Source: Bacteroidaceae bacterium
GTDB lineage: Bacteria; Bacteroidota; Bacteroidia; Bacteroidales; Bacteroidaceae
Length of the DNA: 44,671 bases
Direction of reading: 5' to 3'
NCBI GenBank assembly: GCA_024401215.1
Contig: JAKSLL010000022.1
Coordinates: forward strand, 1-44,671
Shown here: positions 7,694 to 16,664 of the stretch, piece after piece
Layout: every line of letters starts with the position of its first letter
How positions within the stretch are numbered: position 1 is the stretch's first letter
The notes under the pieces: generated by a model
The model's input: the letters and a program-made list of their open reading frames with translations, nothing else
Databases searched by the model: none
What the model was told of the DNA's origin: nothing
Made by a program: the position numbers and the translations under genes

Positions 7694-9181
7694 ATGAAAA
7701 AACTATTATCTATCGTGTCAGTCATCCTGGCACTCGTGGGTTGCTCATCCAAAATTGACAACCCTGTGCTGACCATCGAAGGTGGTCAGATTCAAGGCGT
7801 GATTGCCGACGATCACGCCGATGTGTTCGTCTATCGTGGCATACCTTATGCAGCACCTCCAATTGGCGAACTGCGCTGGAAAGCCCCACAACCAGTCGTG
7901 CCATGGAAGGGAGTTAAAATTGCCGACACCTTCGGACACCCCGGCTATCAAGCTGTCCACTACCCTGGAGGCTATGCCACAGAATGGGGCTATGGCGCAG
8001 AGGCACCCTACAGCGAAGACTGCCTCTACCTAAACGTGTGGACAAAAGCCCCAGGACAAACAGACAAGAAGCTACCTGTGGCACTGTGGATACATGGAGG
8101 AGGCTACCGTGAGGGATGGGGCACCGAACCTGAATTTGACGGACAGGAATGGGCAAACAAAGATGTCGTCCTCGTAAGTATCAACTACCGACTCGGTGTA
8201 TTCGGTTTCCTCACTCACCCTGCACTCTCAGAGGAAAGCCCTAACCACGTATCAGGCAACTACGGCATCCTCGACCAGATAGAATCCCTACGATGGATAA
8301 AGAAAAACATAGCGCAGTTCGGAGGCGACCCAGACAATGTCACCATCTTCGGACAGAGCGCAGGAGCAGGCAGCGTCAAGACAATCTGCGAGTCACCACT
8401 CGCACGCGGTCTCTTCCATAAGGCAATCATCATGAGCGGCGGCGGCATTGCCCTCCCACAAACTTCAGAAGAGGACAACACCAAGGCAAATCCTGCGAGA
8501 CGCTTCTTCTTCTCCTACCCTAACCTACAAGCTTCTGAGGAGGCAACAAAGAAAGTCATGGATTGGGCAGGCTTCACCAATCTGCAAAAGATGCGCGCAG
8601 CATCTACTGAGATGATCTACACCGCAGGCAACTACTACAACATCAAAAACGAAGAACAGATTTGGCTCACAGGCTTCCCTATCGTTGACAACTACGTCAG
8701 CAAAGAAACCTTTGACGATGCTGCCCGCGACGGCTCACTCGCCGATGTGCCATACATGATAGGTTACACTCTAAACGACCTCGGCGACATGCAAGAGGGC
8801 ATAGCAGAGTTCTGCCGCGTGCGTCAGAGCAAGGGAGGCAAAGCATGGGCGTATGAGTTTGCCCGTCCACTTCCTGACGATGGTTCACACCCAGAAGTCA
8901 CAGAGCGACTCAAGGGCGCCTTCCACTCATCCGACCTCTGGTATGTGTTCAAATCCCTCAAGCATTGCTGGCGACCATGGACACAAGGCGACAGGGATCT
9001 CTCTGAGAAGATGCTCACCGCATGGACAAACTTCGCAAAATACAGCAACCCTAACGGACCACAAGACGGAGAATGGACACCATGCACAAAGGAGAATCCA
9101 AACTTCATGCTCTTCAAACTCGACTCTAACAACGTTGAAAAGTCTGAGATGGGTAAACCTATCAAAGCAGAAGACAAGTAA
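7694..9181 (+). CDS. Type-B carboxylesterase lipoprotein
   Basis: Serine ester hydrolase of the carboxylesterase/lipase type-B family; in this genome it may remove acyl or feruloyl groups from plant polysaccharide, which is inference. It has 495 residues. The N-terminus MKKLLSIVSVILALVGCSS carries a lipobox (LVGC, C17), so it is probably a periplasmic or surface lipoprotein. Seen motifs are EDCLYLNVW (about 108-116), the oxyanion-hole HGGGY (about 134-138), and the nucleophile elbow FGQSAGAGS with S222. AFHSSDLWYVF near residue 420 supplies the likely catalytic His. It is followed by a strong bidirectional terminator. Confidence 0.9.
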   Translation: MKKLLSIVSVILALVGCSSKIDNPVLTIEGGQIQGVIADDHADVFVYRGIPYAAPPIGELRWKAPQPVVPWKGVKIADTFGHPGYQAVHYPGGYATEWGYGAEAPYSEDCLYLNVWTKAPGQTDKKLPVALWIHGGGYREGWGTEPEFDGQEWANKDVVLVSINYRLGVFGFLTHPALSEESPNHVSGNYGILDQIESLRWIKKNIAQFGGDPDNVTIFGQSAGAGSVKTICESPLARGLFHKAIIMSGGGIALPQTSEEDNTKANPARRFFFSYPNLQASEEATKKVMDWAGFTNLQKMRAASTEMIYTAGNYYNIKNEEQIWLTGFPIVDNYVSKETFDDAARDGSLADVPYMIGYTLNDLGDMQEGIAEFCRVRQSKGGKAWAYEFARPLPDDGSHPEVTERLKGAFHSSDLWYVFKSLKHCWRPWTQGDRDLSEKMLTAWTNFAKYSNPNGPQDGEWTPCTKENPNFMLFKLDSNNVEKSEMGKPIKAEDK

Positions 9182-9216
9182 TCATCCGTTATTGGTAATA
9201 TAGAAAAGACAAAAGA

Positions 9217-9273
9217 GAGGGGAGAGATGAAAAATGTCAATTGTATGATTTGACATTAGTCATCTCTCCCCTC
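9217..9273. terminator. Bidirectional terminator between esterase and MATE genes
   Basis: GAGGGGAGAGATGA (9217-9230) is perfectly complementary to 9260-9273. Inside it a second pair, TGTCAA and TTGACA, extends the stem. The two flanking genes converge here. Confidence 0.88.
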
Positions 9274-9316
9274 CTTCTTTGCTATCTATATATTGTCACA
9301 TTGCAAGGACACCACC

Positions 9317-10672
9317 CTACCCTCTCTTCCTGATAACATACCGGAAACGGCAATAATAGAGAATGCCAGCGGTGGTGAGCCCGAAAGGAAAACTCCACCA
9401 AATGCCTACTGCTCCCATTTGAAGAGGGAAGGCGAAAAGATAGGCGAGAGGCAGCGAAACAACACAATAGGCGATGAAGGCAAATGGCATGAGGTAGCGC
9501 ACATCTTCGACGGCTCGCAGCGCGTTGGCATAGCATATCTGAAGGCAATCGCCAAGCTGGTAACAGACGAAGGGAATCATCATGGCTATGACTAAGAGGA
9601 TGACGTCTTCGCTTGTGGTGAAGGCAGAGGCTATAGGACGAGCGAGGAGAAGGATGATAGTTGCCATAACAGCAACACAGACAAGGGATATGAAAAGGGC
9701 TGTGGTAGAGGTGCGACGCACTCCTTGCAAGTCGCCTACACCACGAAAATGAGAGATGCGTATGGCGGCAGCGGAGCAGATGCCGTAGATTATCATAAAA
9801 CAGAAAGTGGAGATGGTAGCCATTACCTGATGGGCAGCAAGGGCGGTAGTGCCTATCCATCCCATAAAGATGGCAGCAATATTGAAACTGCAGGCTTCGA
9901 GGGAGAGCTGCACACCGATGGGGATTCCAAGACGAAAGAGTGTGAGGATGTGACGCTTAGGAACAGCTGAAGAAGACGATGGAGCAGACGTGCTGGTATA
10001 GCTTGGACGCTCTTTGCAGATGAGAAGGGCAAGCATCATGGCAAGACGTGAGAGAAGGGTAGCAATGCCTGCGCCAAGCAATCCAAGGGCTGGGGTGAGG
10101 GGGCTACCAAAAATGAGGAGGAAATTGAGAAGGATGTTAAAGATGTTGCCGCTGAGCATCACCCACATTGAAGTCTTTGTGTCTCCCATGGCATCGAATG
10201 TCTGTTTGAGGGAGTTGAAAACAGCAATAATGGGCATAGAGACAAGGAGGACGAGGAAATAAGGTTTGATAAGCGGAAGGAGCGGTGTGGGCTGTCCAAG
10301 AGCCTCTATATTAAAGTAGAGAACGGTGAGGAGAGCAGCGACAGCAAGGCTTGTAAGTAGGTTGACGATAATGCTGTCGTGCTTTGCCTGTCGCACGGCA
10401 GAGAATTCACCACGACTGAAATGTGAGCCAACCACTGGTGTTGTGGCATAAGATACGCCAAGAAGGAAGTAGAGGATGAGATTGTAGAGGTTGTTGACAA
10501 ACCCTGCCGCTGAGAGTTCGTCGGTGCCATACTGCCCAACCATTATGGTGTCCGCCCATCCTTGCAGAATAGAGCCGAGCTGAGCAATTATGATAGGGAG
10601 GGAGAGGGAGATAATACTTAACCCCCTCTGCCCTTTTGCGAACAGAGGGGATTTTTTATTGTGCATTTGCAT
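9317..10672 (-). CDS. MATE-family multidrug/cation antiporter
   Basis: Integral inner-membrane efflux protein of the MATE family with about 12 helices. I chose the ATG at 10672 (MQMHNKKSPLFAKGQRG; 10666 is an equally good alternative), 451 residues. The longer open frame runs back through the serB coding sequence and looks like a shadow. The first helix begins ISLSLPIIIAQLGSILQGWADTIMVGQYGTDELSAAG, the typical MATE start, and the repeat half begins LGIPIGVQLSLEACSFNIAAIFMGWIGTTALAAHQV. The gene overlaps the 3' end of serB by about 17 bases, implying translational coupling. A hairpin (10622-10650) lies just inside the coding region. Confidence 0.9.
   Translation of the reverse strand: MQMHNKKSPLFAKGQRGLSIISLSLPIIIAQLGSILQGWADTIMVGQYGTDELSAAGFVNNLYNLILYFLLGVSYATTPVVGSHFSRGEFSAVRQAKHDSIIVNLLTSLAVAALLTVLYFNIEALGQPTPLLPLIKPYFLVLLVSMPIIAVFNSLKQTFDAMGDTKTSMWVMLSGNIFNILLNFLLIFGSPLTPALGLLGAGIATLLSRLAMMLALLICKERPSYTSTSAPSSSSAVPKRHILTLFRLGIPIGVQLSLEACSFNIAAIFMGWIGTTALAAHQVMATISTFCFMIIYGICSAAAIRISHFRGVGDLQGVRRTSTTALFISLVCVAVMATIILLLARPIASAFTTSEDVILLVIAMMIPFVCYQLGDCLQICYANALRAVEDVRYLMPFAFIAYCVVSLPLAYLFAFPLQMGAVGIWWSFPFGLTTAGILYYCRFRYVIRKRG
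10622..10650 (-). promoter_or_regulatory. Hairpin at the start of the MATE gene
   Basis: CCCCTCTG at the left end pairs with CAGAGGGG at the right end, 8 bp, within the first codons of the MATE gene and just after the serB stop. It belongs to the C-rich/G-rich hairpin type seen elsewhere in the window. It could slow ribosomes or attenuate read-through. Confidence 0.5.
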
Positions 10673-11879
10673 CAAGATAGCTGTCTTTGAATCCGAGGAA
10701 GTAGAGGACGCCATCGAGGCCAATGGTATTGATGCTTTGCTGGGCGTTAGCAACAACACGTGGCTTAGCATGAAAGGCTATGCCGAGACCTGCCTCTGAA
10801 AGCATCGGAAGGTCGTTGGCACCATCACCTACAGCGATGGTCTGCTGGAGGTCCACTTTCTCGACCTGAGCTATGAGTCTGAGAAGCTCTGCCTTGCGGC
10901 GACCGTCAACAATCTCGCCCACATAGTTGCCTGTGAGCTTGCCGTTGTCGTCAATCTCGAGTTCGTTAGCATAGACATAGTCAATGCCGTAGCGTTTCTG
11001 AATATATTCGCCGAAGAATGTGAAGCCACCTGAAAGAATAGCAATCTTATAGCCGTATTTCTTAAGGACATACATGAGGCGGTCAACCCCCTCAGTGAAT
11101 GGCAGGTTTTCGGCAATCTCACGCATGACGCTGACATCAAGCCCCTTGAGAAGCTTACAACGCTGTGTGAATGACTCCTTGAAGTCAATCTCTCCACGCA
11201 TAGCAGAGGCTGTTATGGCTGCCACCTGATCGTAAACACCATGCTTGCGAGCAAGCTCATCGATGACTTCAGCCTGAATGAGGGTGGAATCCATATCAAA
11301 GCAGATGAGTCGTCGCATACGTCGATACATATTGTCGTACTGGAAGGAGCAGTCAATCTCAAGTTCCTTAGACATGGCGAGGAGCTGGCGATGGAGGTCC
11401 TCACGGTCACGAGGATTGCCTCGCACAGAGAATTGTATGCAGGCACGAGTTTTCTCGAGTGGATGGAGGATGGACGCACGTCCTGTTAGTCGCTTGATAC
11501 CATCAATATTAAGTCCTTGGTCGGCAATAAGTTTGCTGACCGCCTCTATCTGACGTGCTTCAAGGCGACGACCTAGGACGGTAAGCATAAAACGGTTTTT
11601 GCCCTGTCTGCTCACCCACGCCTCATATTCGTCGATGGTGATAGGGTAGAACTTGATGTTGACATTGAGTTCGCTGGCTTTGAATAGCAGCTCTTTCATA
11701 ACCTGTCCTGAGTGGCGCTCCTCAACACGGATGAGGATACCAAGGGAGAGGGTGGAGTGTATGTCTGCCTGACCGATGTCCTGAATGTGTGCGTCGTAGC
11801 GGGCAAGAATCGTCATTATGCTTGCAGTAAGACCTGGACGGTCTTCACCTGTGATACGTAATAATATTAGTTCTTCCAT
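10656..11879 (-). CDS. serB: Phosphoserine phosphatase with N-terminal ACT domains
   Basis: Last step of serine synthesis: O-phosphoserine to serine. It has 407 residues. An ACT domain at about 1-80 opens LLRITGEDRPGLTASIMTIL, a second ACT-like region spans about 95-170, and the HAD phosphatase spans about 190-400. HAD motifs are visible: CFDMDSTL with D195 (nucleophile) and D197, the AILSGGFTFF motif II, and VGDGANDLPMLSEAGLGIAFHAKP with the metal-binding Asp pair. The long ACT-bearing form is common in Bacteroidetes. It is followed, with overlap, by the MATE gene. Confidence 0.96.
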   Translation of the reverse strand: MEELILLRITGEDRPGLTASIMTILARYDAHIQDIGQADIHSTLSLGILIRVEERHSGQVMKELLFKASELNVNIKFYPITIDEYEAWVSRQGKNRFMLTVLGRRLEARQIEAVSKLIADQGLNIDGIKRLTGRASILHPLEKTRACIQFSVRGNPRDREDLHRQLLAMSKELEIDCSFQYDNMYRRMRRLICFDMDSTLIQAEVIDELARKHGVYDQVAAITASAMRGEIDFKESFTQRCKLLKGLDVSVMREIAENLPFTEGVDRLMYVLKKYGYKIAILSGGFTFFGEYIQKRYGIDYVYANELEIDDNGKLTGNYVGEIVDGRRKAELLRLIAQVEKVDLQQTIAVGDGANDLPMLSEAGLGIAFHAKPRVVANAQQSINTIGLDGVLYFLGFKDSYLDANAQ

Positions 11880-11901
11880 AAGAATAAGGTACCTTTTTAG
11901 A

Positions 11902-11935
11902 CCCCTTGAGTCATCTCTAACTCCACATAATGGGG
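11902..11935 (-). promoter_or_regulatory. Small C/G hairpin upstream of serB
   Basis: CCCC at 11902-11905 faces GGGG at 11932-11935, with GAGT/ACTC pairing inside. It ends about 22 bases before the serB ATG. It is weaker than the other hairpins of this type. Confidence 0.35.
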
Positions 11936-12003
11936 AAAAAGGATGTCATGCGGGGTGTGGGAAGGTATTATATTTTTATTAAGTGTCTCTTTTTGTTCTG
12001 TGA

Positions 12004-12696
12004 TTAATAATCCCACCAGCTGAGTTTATCAAGGTTTTCGCTGTCGCCTCCACAGTATTTTTCTCTTGCGGATTCGAATGCTGACTCGCTGATGGTTGTC
12101 ACCTTACCTGTTGCCTTGTCTGTCTTTGTGTAGGTGAACTTCACATTACCTCCTCCCAGAGGGTCGGCGGTGTAAGTATAGACGGTTGCAACCTTGCTCT
12201 TTGAGTAGATGTAGATGTTATCACGCTCATAGCCTATAGATACGCCCTCATAAGTACGCACAGCATGAGTGGAGGGATAGATGCTGACACCGCTCTTGTC
12301 GAAGCATGTGCAAAGACGGAAGGGGAGGTCTGCTATGCCATCGCCATTGCCGCAGTCGAATACGAGCATCTTGTAAGATTTTGTGAGTGCAAGACATTCG
12401 TATGTGGCATCACCATCAATATCGACATAGGCACATTGGGTGATTTCCTGGTCATTGCCAAGGTCATCTTTAGGTGCGAGCTTCTCCATCTCTTCACGGT
12501 TTTCACTCCACAGGGACATACTATGACCAAGGTAGTCATCACCCATCTCACTCTCATCGATGTATTCTTCTACCACAATGTCGGTGTTTACTTCCTTTAT
12601 GGTGTCGGCGTTGCTCTCACCATCAGCCATAGCTGCTCCCCCACAAAAGGAGAGAAGGACAACACTAAATAATCTGTACAAACTTTCTTTTCTCAT
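12004..12696 (-). CDS. Secreted protein of unknown function
   Basis: I do not recognise the family. The 230-residue product begins MRKESLYRLFSVVLLSFCGGAAMADGES, a signal peptide probably cut after AMA. The mature part is acidic at first (DIVVEEYIDESEMGDDY). It then carries alternating strands such as CAYVDIDGDATYECLAL, a calcium-loop-like DIDGDA also seen in FG-GAP or EF-type loops, and FDCGNGDGIADLPFRLC. It has four or more cysteines in the mature part. It lies about 125 bases upstream of serB on the same strand and is probably periplasmic. Confidence 0.75.
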   Translation of the reverse strand: MRKESLYRLFSVVLLSFCGGAAMADGESNADTIKEVNTDIVVEEYIDESEMGDDYLGHSMSLWSENREEMEKLAPKDDLGNDQEITQCAYVDIDGDATYECLALTKSYKMLVFDCGNGDGIADLPFRLCTCFDKSGVSIYPSTHAVRTYEGVSIGYERDNIYIYSKSKVATVYTYTADPLGGGNVKFTYTKTDKATGKVTTISESAFESAREKYCGGDSENLDKLSWWDY

Positions 12697-12848
12697 AATT
12701 ATGTATTAAAGGAGTTAGCGGGAGTAACAAGCCGATGCCTTTGATTGCTATGCCTCGCCATCTGCCAAATGTCCTATACAACCACTAAGGCGGTTTGGAG
12801 GAAGTACTTCGTCAGTGCTGAGCATGGCAACCCATGCAAGCAATCCCC

Positions 12849-14063
12849 TCAAAACATCTTTACCACTCTCTCTATACCTTCAACAAGCGCATCTACCTCT
12901 TCCAAGGTGTTGTAGAGTCCAAAGGATGCTCTCACGGTGCCTTCTATGCCGAGACGGCGCATGAGAGGTTCTGCGCAATGGTGACCTGTGCGCACTGCTA
13001 TGCCAAGACGATCAAGGAGTGTGCCCATATCGAGGTGATGGATGTCGCCTACAAGGAAGGATATTACAGCATCATGGTTATCGGATGGACCAAAGATGCG
13101 CATACCGTCGATGCGACTCATCTGCGTCATGGCATAGCGTGTGAGCTCCTGCTCATGACGGAAGATGTTGTCCATGCCAAGAGCTGTGACATAGTCGAGA
13201 GCCTTGGCTAAGGCGTGGGTGGCAACATAGTCAGGTGTGCCTGCCTCAAACTTATATGGGAGAGTGTTGTAAGTGGTGTTTTCGAACGACACGTTCTTTA
13301 TCATCTCACCTCCACCCTGGTATGGTGGGAGTCTGTCAAGCCAATCCTCTTTACCATAGAGTACTCCAACTCCTGTTGGTCCGTAGATTTTATGTCCTGA
13401 GAAGGCAAAGAAATCGCAGTCAAGTGCTTGCATGTCAACAGCGAAGTGGGGCGTTGACTGTGCGCCATCGATAAGCACGGGGATGTTCATTGTATGAGCA
13501 CGGGCTATGACCTCGCCAACTGGATTGACGGTGCCAAGCACATTGCTGACATGGGCGCAGCAAACAATGCGTGTGCGCTCATTGAGAAGCGATGAGTACG
13601 CCTCAAGGTCGAGCACACCATCATCACTCATTGGGATGACACGCAACTTCGCCCCTTTGCGCTGGCACAGCATCTGCCAGGGCACGATGTCGCTGTGATG
13701 CTCCATAGTGGATACTACTATCTCATCGCCCTCATGCACAAACGCCTCACCAAAGGAGAAGGCAAGGAGGTTGATGCTTTCAGTTGTGCCACGTGTGAAA
13801 AGCACCTCATTGACAGAGCGAGCGTTGATGAAGGCACGCACTGTCTCTCGGCTCGCCTCGTGAAGGTCGGTGGCCTGCTGTGAGAGAAAATGCACTCCTC
13901 GATGCACATTGGCATTGACATTGTAGTATTCGTCCACCATAGCCTCGACAACGCATCTCGGTTTTTGTGTCGTTGCGCCGTTGTCAAGATAGACAAGCGG
14001 ACGGTTGTATATCTGCCGGGAGAGGATTGGGAAATCCTCACGAACTGTTGTTATATCGTACAT
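12849..14063 (-). CDS. sufS: SufS-type cysteine desulfurase
   Basis: PLP enzyme that takes sulfur from cysteine for Fe-S cluster assembly. The start at 14063 (MYDITTVREDFPIL) matches the usual SufS N-terminus and gives 404 residues; an ATG six codons upstream is possible. The PLP lysine is K225 in AFSGHKIYGPTGVGVLYG, and the persulfide cysteine is C363 in RTGHHCAEPLMRRLG. EHHSDIVPWQ and the closing GTVRASFGLYNT are also typical of the SufS branch rather than IscS. No other suf genes are next to it; presumably sufBCD lie elsewhere. A good Bacteroidetes promoter lies about 60-95 bases upstream. Confidence 0.95.
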   Translation of the reverse strand: MYDITTVREDFPILSRQIYNRPLVYLDNGATTQKPRCVVEAMVDEYYNVNANVHRGVHFLSQQATDLHEASRETVRAFINARSVNEVLFTRGTTESINLLAFSFGEAFVHEGDEIVVSTMEHHSDIVPWQMLCQRKGAKLRVIPMSDDGVLDLEAYSSLLNERTRIVCCAHVSNVLGTVNPVGEVIARAHTMNIPVLIDGAQSTPHFAVDMQALDCDFFAFSGHKIYGPTGVGVLYGKEDWLDRLPPYQGGGEMIKNVSFENTTYNTLPYKFEAGTPDYVATHALAKALDYVTALGMDNIFRHEQELTRYAMTQMSRIDGMRIFGPSDNHDAVISFLVGDIHHLDMGTLLDRLGIAVRTGHHCAEPLMRRLGIEGTVRASFGLYNTLEEVDALVEGIERVVKMF

Positions 14064-14126
14064 TTTGTTTTGCTTAAACAAGTAGTTTTGTTATGAGCCA
14101 TCCTGCCTTGATGACAAATGGCGGTG

Positions 14127-14160
14127 CAAAGGTACGGAAAAAGTTTAAATTAATGCCAAA
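14127..14160 (-). promoter_or_regulatory. Promoter of sufS
   Basis: On the coding strand a TTTG (complement of 14157-14160) is followed after 22 bases by TACCTTTG (complement of 14127-14134). This matches the Bacteroidetes TTTG and TAnnTTTG elements with slightly long spacing. Confidence 0.65.
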
Positions 14161-14172
14161 GCAGGAGTGTCT

Positions 14173-16602
14173 TTACAACTTAAACGCCATACTTGCCTTT
14201 ATGTCTGCCACGCTTGCCCCGATGTATGCCTTGAAGGTACCTGGCTCGGCAATCCACTTATGGGTGTTCTCGTCGTAGAATTTGAGGTCGTCAGCAGAGA
14301 TAGTGAATGTGACTGTCTTTGTCTCGCCAGCCTTGAGAGCGACCTTCTTGAAGGATTTGAGTTCTTTGGCAGGACGGGCAACAGATGCCTTGTCGTCACC
14401 GATGTAAAGCTGCACAACCTCCTTACCATCGCGGTCGCCAGTATTTTTCACGTCAATAGTGACAGTGAGCGTTTCTCCCTCTGCAATGGTCTTTGAAGAA
14501 ATGGTAGGGTTGCTGTAGGCAAAGGTGGTGTAACTAAGTCCGTAGCCAAATGGGAATACTACAGGCTGCTTCTTTGTGTCGAAATAGCGATAGCCCACGA
14601 AAATATCCTCTGCATAGAACTGCACTTCATTGCCTTTACCCATATGCTTGCGACCATTGAAGTCTGTGTTGATGTCTGCTGTTGTGAAGCCAGCAGGGAC
14701 AGACTTCTTGAGGAGGGCAGACTTAGCTATAATATCGGCAGAGCGTGGGTTGCTGTTGCTGACAGAAGCCTCATCAATGAGTCCAGAAGGCACACGATCA
14801 AAGCCTGTGACAAGTGACTTGAAAGCATCAGGCACATTCTTAGGCTCTACGCCAGGATAGGATATAAGTCCGTACTGATGAGCAGGGTAGTCTTCGAGAC
14901 GTGCAGCATAGGAGAATACGGTCTTTCCACTTGGATTAACATCACCACTGAGTACATCGACAAGGGCATGTCCCGCCTCGCTGCCTCCGTACCAGTTCTG
15001 TACAAGAGCACAAGTCTTGCTTACCCATGGCATAGCGACACTATTACCGCTTGTGATGACTGTGATCATGTTTGGCTGTATAGCAAGGAGGTCGCTGATG
15101 AGTGCGTCCTGTCCGTATGACATATTATAAAAACGGCGGTCACCACCTTCGCAATCCTCAAAGTGGTTTTTGTTGAGACCGCCAATATATATTATAAGGT
15201 CGGCCTTTTTTGCCTTGTCGAGAGCGTCAGCACGGAGAGAATCCTGAAGAGTCTGAGGTATGACATCTGCACCATCATAACGGCTTGCGCCTGACTCATA
15301 GCCCTGTGAATAGAGGATGGTCCACTGACTTCCATAACGCTCCTTGATGGCGCGGAGAGGGCTCACTTCATCCTTTGGCTTAAGTTCGGAAGAGCCACCG
15401 CCTGCGCAAAGAGACTTTGTGGCGTTGTCGCCCACCACAAGCACTGTCTTGTAGTTGGAAGCTTCTATAGGGAGAAGTTTTACACCTGTCTTTGTCTTGT
15501 CGTTTTTGAGAAGCACAATACCCTCCTGCGCTATCTTGCGGTTGGCGGCTATATGCTCAGGAGAATTAAGGCTGCCGTATGGGCTGCGGCGATCGGAGGT
15601 GAGGAAGATAAGACGCAGGATGCGTGCTGCCTTGTCATTTACAATGTCCATGCTTACCTCTCCTTTCTTTGCCATCTCAAGATAGCGCTTGCCAAGATAG
15701 TAGTCATCGTAGCCAAAACCAGCTGCCTCTGTTGTGAGTCCGTTAGTGTACGACCCCATCTCTATGTCAAGCCCATAGAAAACAGATTGCTTAGTGTCGT
15801 GGGCTGCCCCCCAGTCCGTGATGACCGCACCCTTAAAACCAAGTTCATCCTTCAAGATGTCGTTAAGAAGATATGGGTTGTGTGATACATGCACTCCTCG
15901 ATAGCAGTTGTAGCTGCCCATGATACTCCATGCACCTCCCTGCTGTATGGCAGCCTTGAAAGGCGCGAGGTAGATTTCATGGAAGGCGCGGTCAGACACT
16001 TTAACATCTACATGTCCACGAAATTCCTCCTGATCGTTAAGCACAAAATGCTTGAGACAGCATGCCACGCCGTTGCTCTGGAGCCCCTGGATGTAAGGCG
16101 CAGCCATAGCTCCGGCAAGATAAGGGTCTTCACCCATATACTCGAAGTTACGTCCATTGAGAGGTGTGCGGTAGATATTGACACCAGGACCGAGAAGAAT
16201 GTTTTTCTTGCGATAGCGTGCCTCCTCACCTACACTCTTGCCGTAGAGGGTAGCAAGTTCTGGATCCCAAGTAGCAGCAAGACAGGTGAGGGCAGGGAAT
16301 GCTGTACAATAGTCGTTGGTCCAATGGGAGTGTCCCCAATCATTCCAGTTAATCTCCATACGCACACCATGAGGGCCATCGCTCATATAAAGTTCAGGAA
16401 TGCCTAAGCGTGGACATCCTGGTGATGTAAACTTACTTTGGGCGTATGTCATTCGACACTTCTCTTCGAGGGTCATGCGACTAAGTGCGTCTTGTACACG
16501 CTCCTCAAGTGGTTTGGTCTCATCCTGATATACAGGTGTTGTCTGCGCTTTAGCAAACAATATGGACGCAGCGGAAAGGGCTGCGAGAAATAGTCTTTTC
16601 AT
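14173..16602 (-). CDS. GH3 beta-glucosidase/beta-xylosidase, exported
   Basis: Exo-acting retaining glycosidase. The start at 16602 (MKRLFLAALSAASILFAKAQ) gives a signal peptide and 809 residues; the 12 codons before it are unlikely to be translated. It has a GH3 N-terminal barrel with LLGPGVNIYRTPLNGRNFEYMGEDPYLAG, the KHFVLNDQE segment, and the nucleophile Asp of AVITDWGA (D263 here). A GH3 C-terminal alpha/beta domain follows, and the C-terminus is a fibronectin-III-like domain (VTIDVKNTGDRDGKEVVQLYIGD). It follows the GH2 gene with a 62-base gap, so they are likely co-transcribed. With GH2 and GH31 this suggests xyloglucan oligosaccharide breakdown, where GH3 removes backbone glucose; substrate is inference. 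Confidence 0.92.
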   Translation of the reverse strand: MKRLFLAALSAASILFAKAQTTPVYQDETKPLEERVQDALSRMTLEEKCRMTYAQSKFTSPGCPRLGIPELYMSDGPHGVRMEINWNDWGHSHWTNDYCTAFPALTCLAATWDPELATLYGKSVGEEARYRKKNILLGPGVNIYRTPLNGRNFEYMGEDPYLAGAMAAPYIQGLQSNGVACCLKHFVLNDQEEFRGHVDVKVSDRAFHEIYLAPFKAAIQQGGAWSIMGSYNCYRGVHVSHNPYLLNDILKDELGFKGAVITDWGAAHDTKQSVFYGLDIEMGSYTNGLTTEAAGFGYDDYYLGKRYLEMAKKGEVSMDIVNDKAARILRLIFLTSDRRSPYGSLNSPEHIAANRKIAQEGIVLLKNDKTKTGVKLLPIEASNYKTVLVVGDNATKSLCAGGGSSELKPKDEVSPLRAIKERYGSQWTILYSQGYESGASRYDGADVIPQTLQDSLRADALDKAKKADLIIYIGGLNKNHFEDCEGGDRRFYNMSYGQDALISDLLAIQPNMITVITSGNSVAMPWVSKTCALVQNWYGGSEAGHALVDVLSGDVNPSGKTVFSYAARLEDYPAHQYGLISYPGVEPKNVPDAFKSLVTGFDRVPSGLIDEASVSNSNPRSADIIAKSALLKKSVPAGFTTADINTDFNGRKHMGKGNEVQFYAEDIFVGYRYFDTKKQPVVFPFGYGLSYTTFAYSNPTISSKTIAEGETLTVTIDVKNTGDRDGKEVVQLYIGDDKASVARPAKELKSFKKVALKAGETKTVTFTISADDLKFYDENTHKWIAEPGTFKAYIGASVADIKASMAFKL

Positions 16603-16664
16603 TTTTATGTTGTTTTTGTAGTTTTGTCTTTTGGTCATTTTTAGTCTCGCCAGTCTATGATAAT

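Noticed and set aside
15889-16407. 172-codon open frame opposite the GH3 gene
   Set aside because: Antisense shadow of a well-supported catalytic domain.
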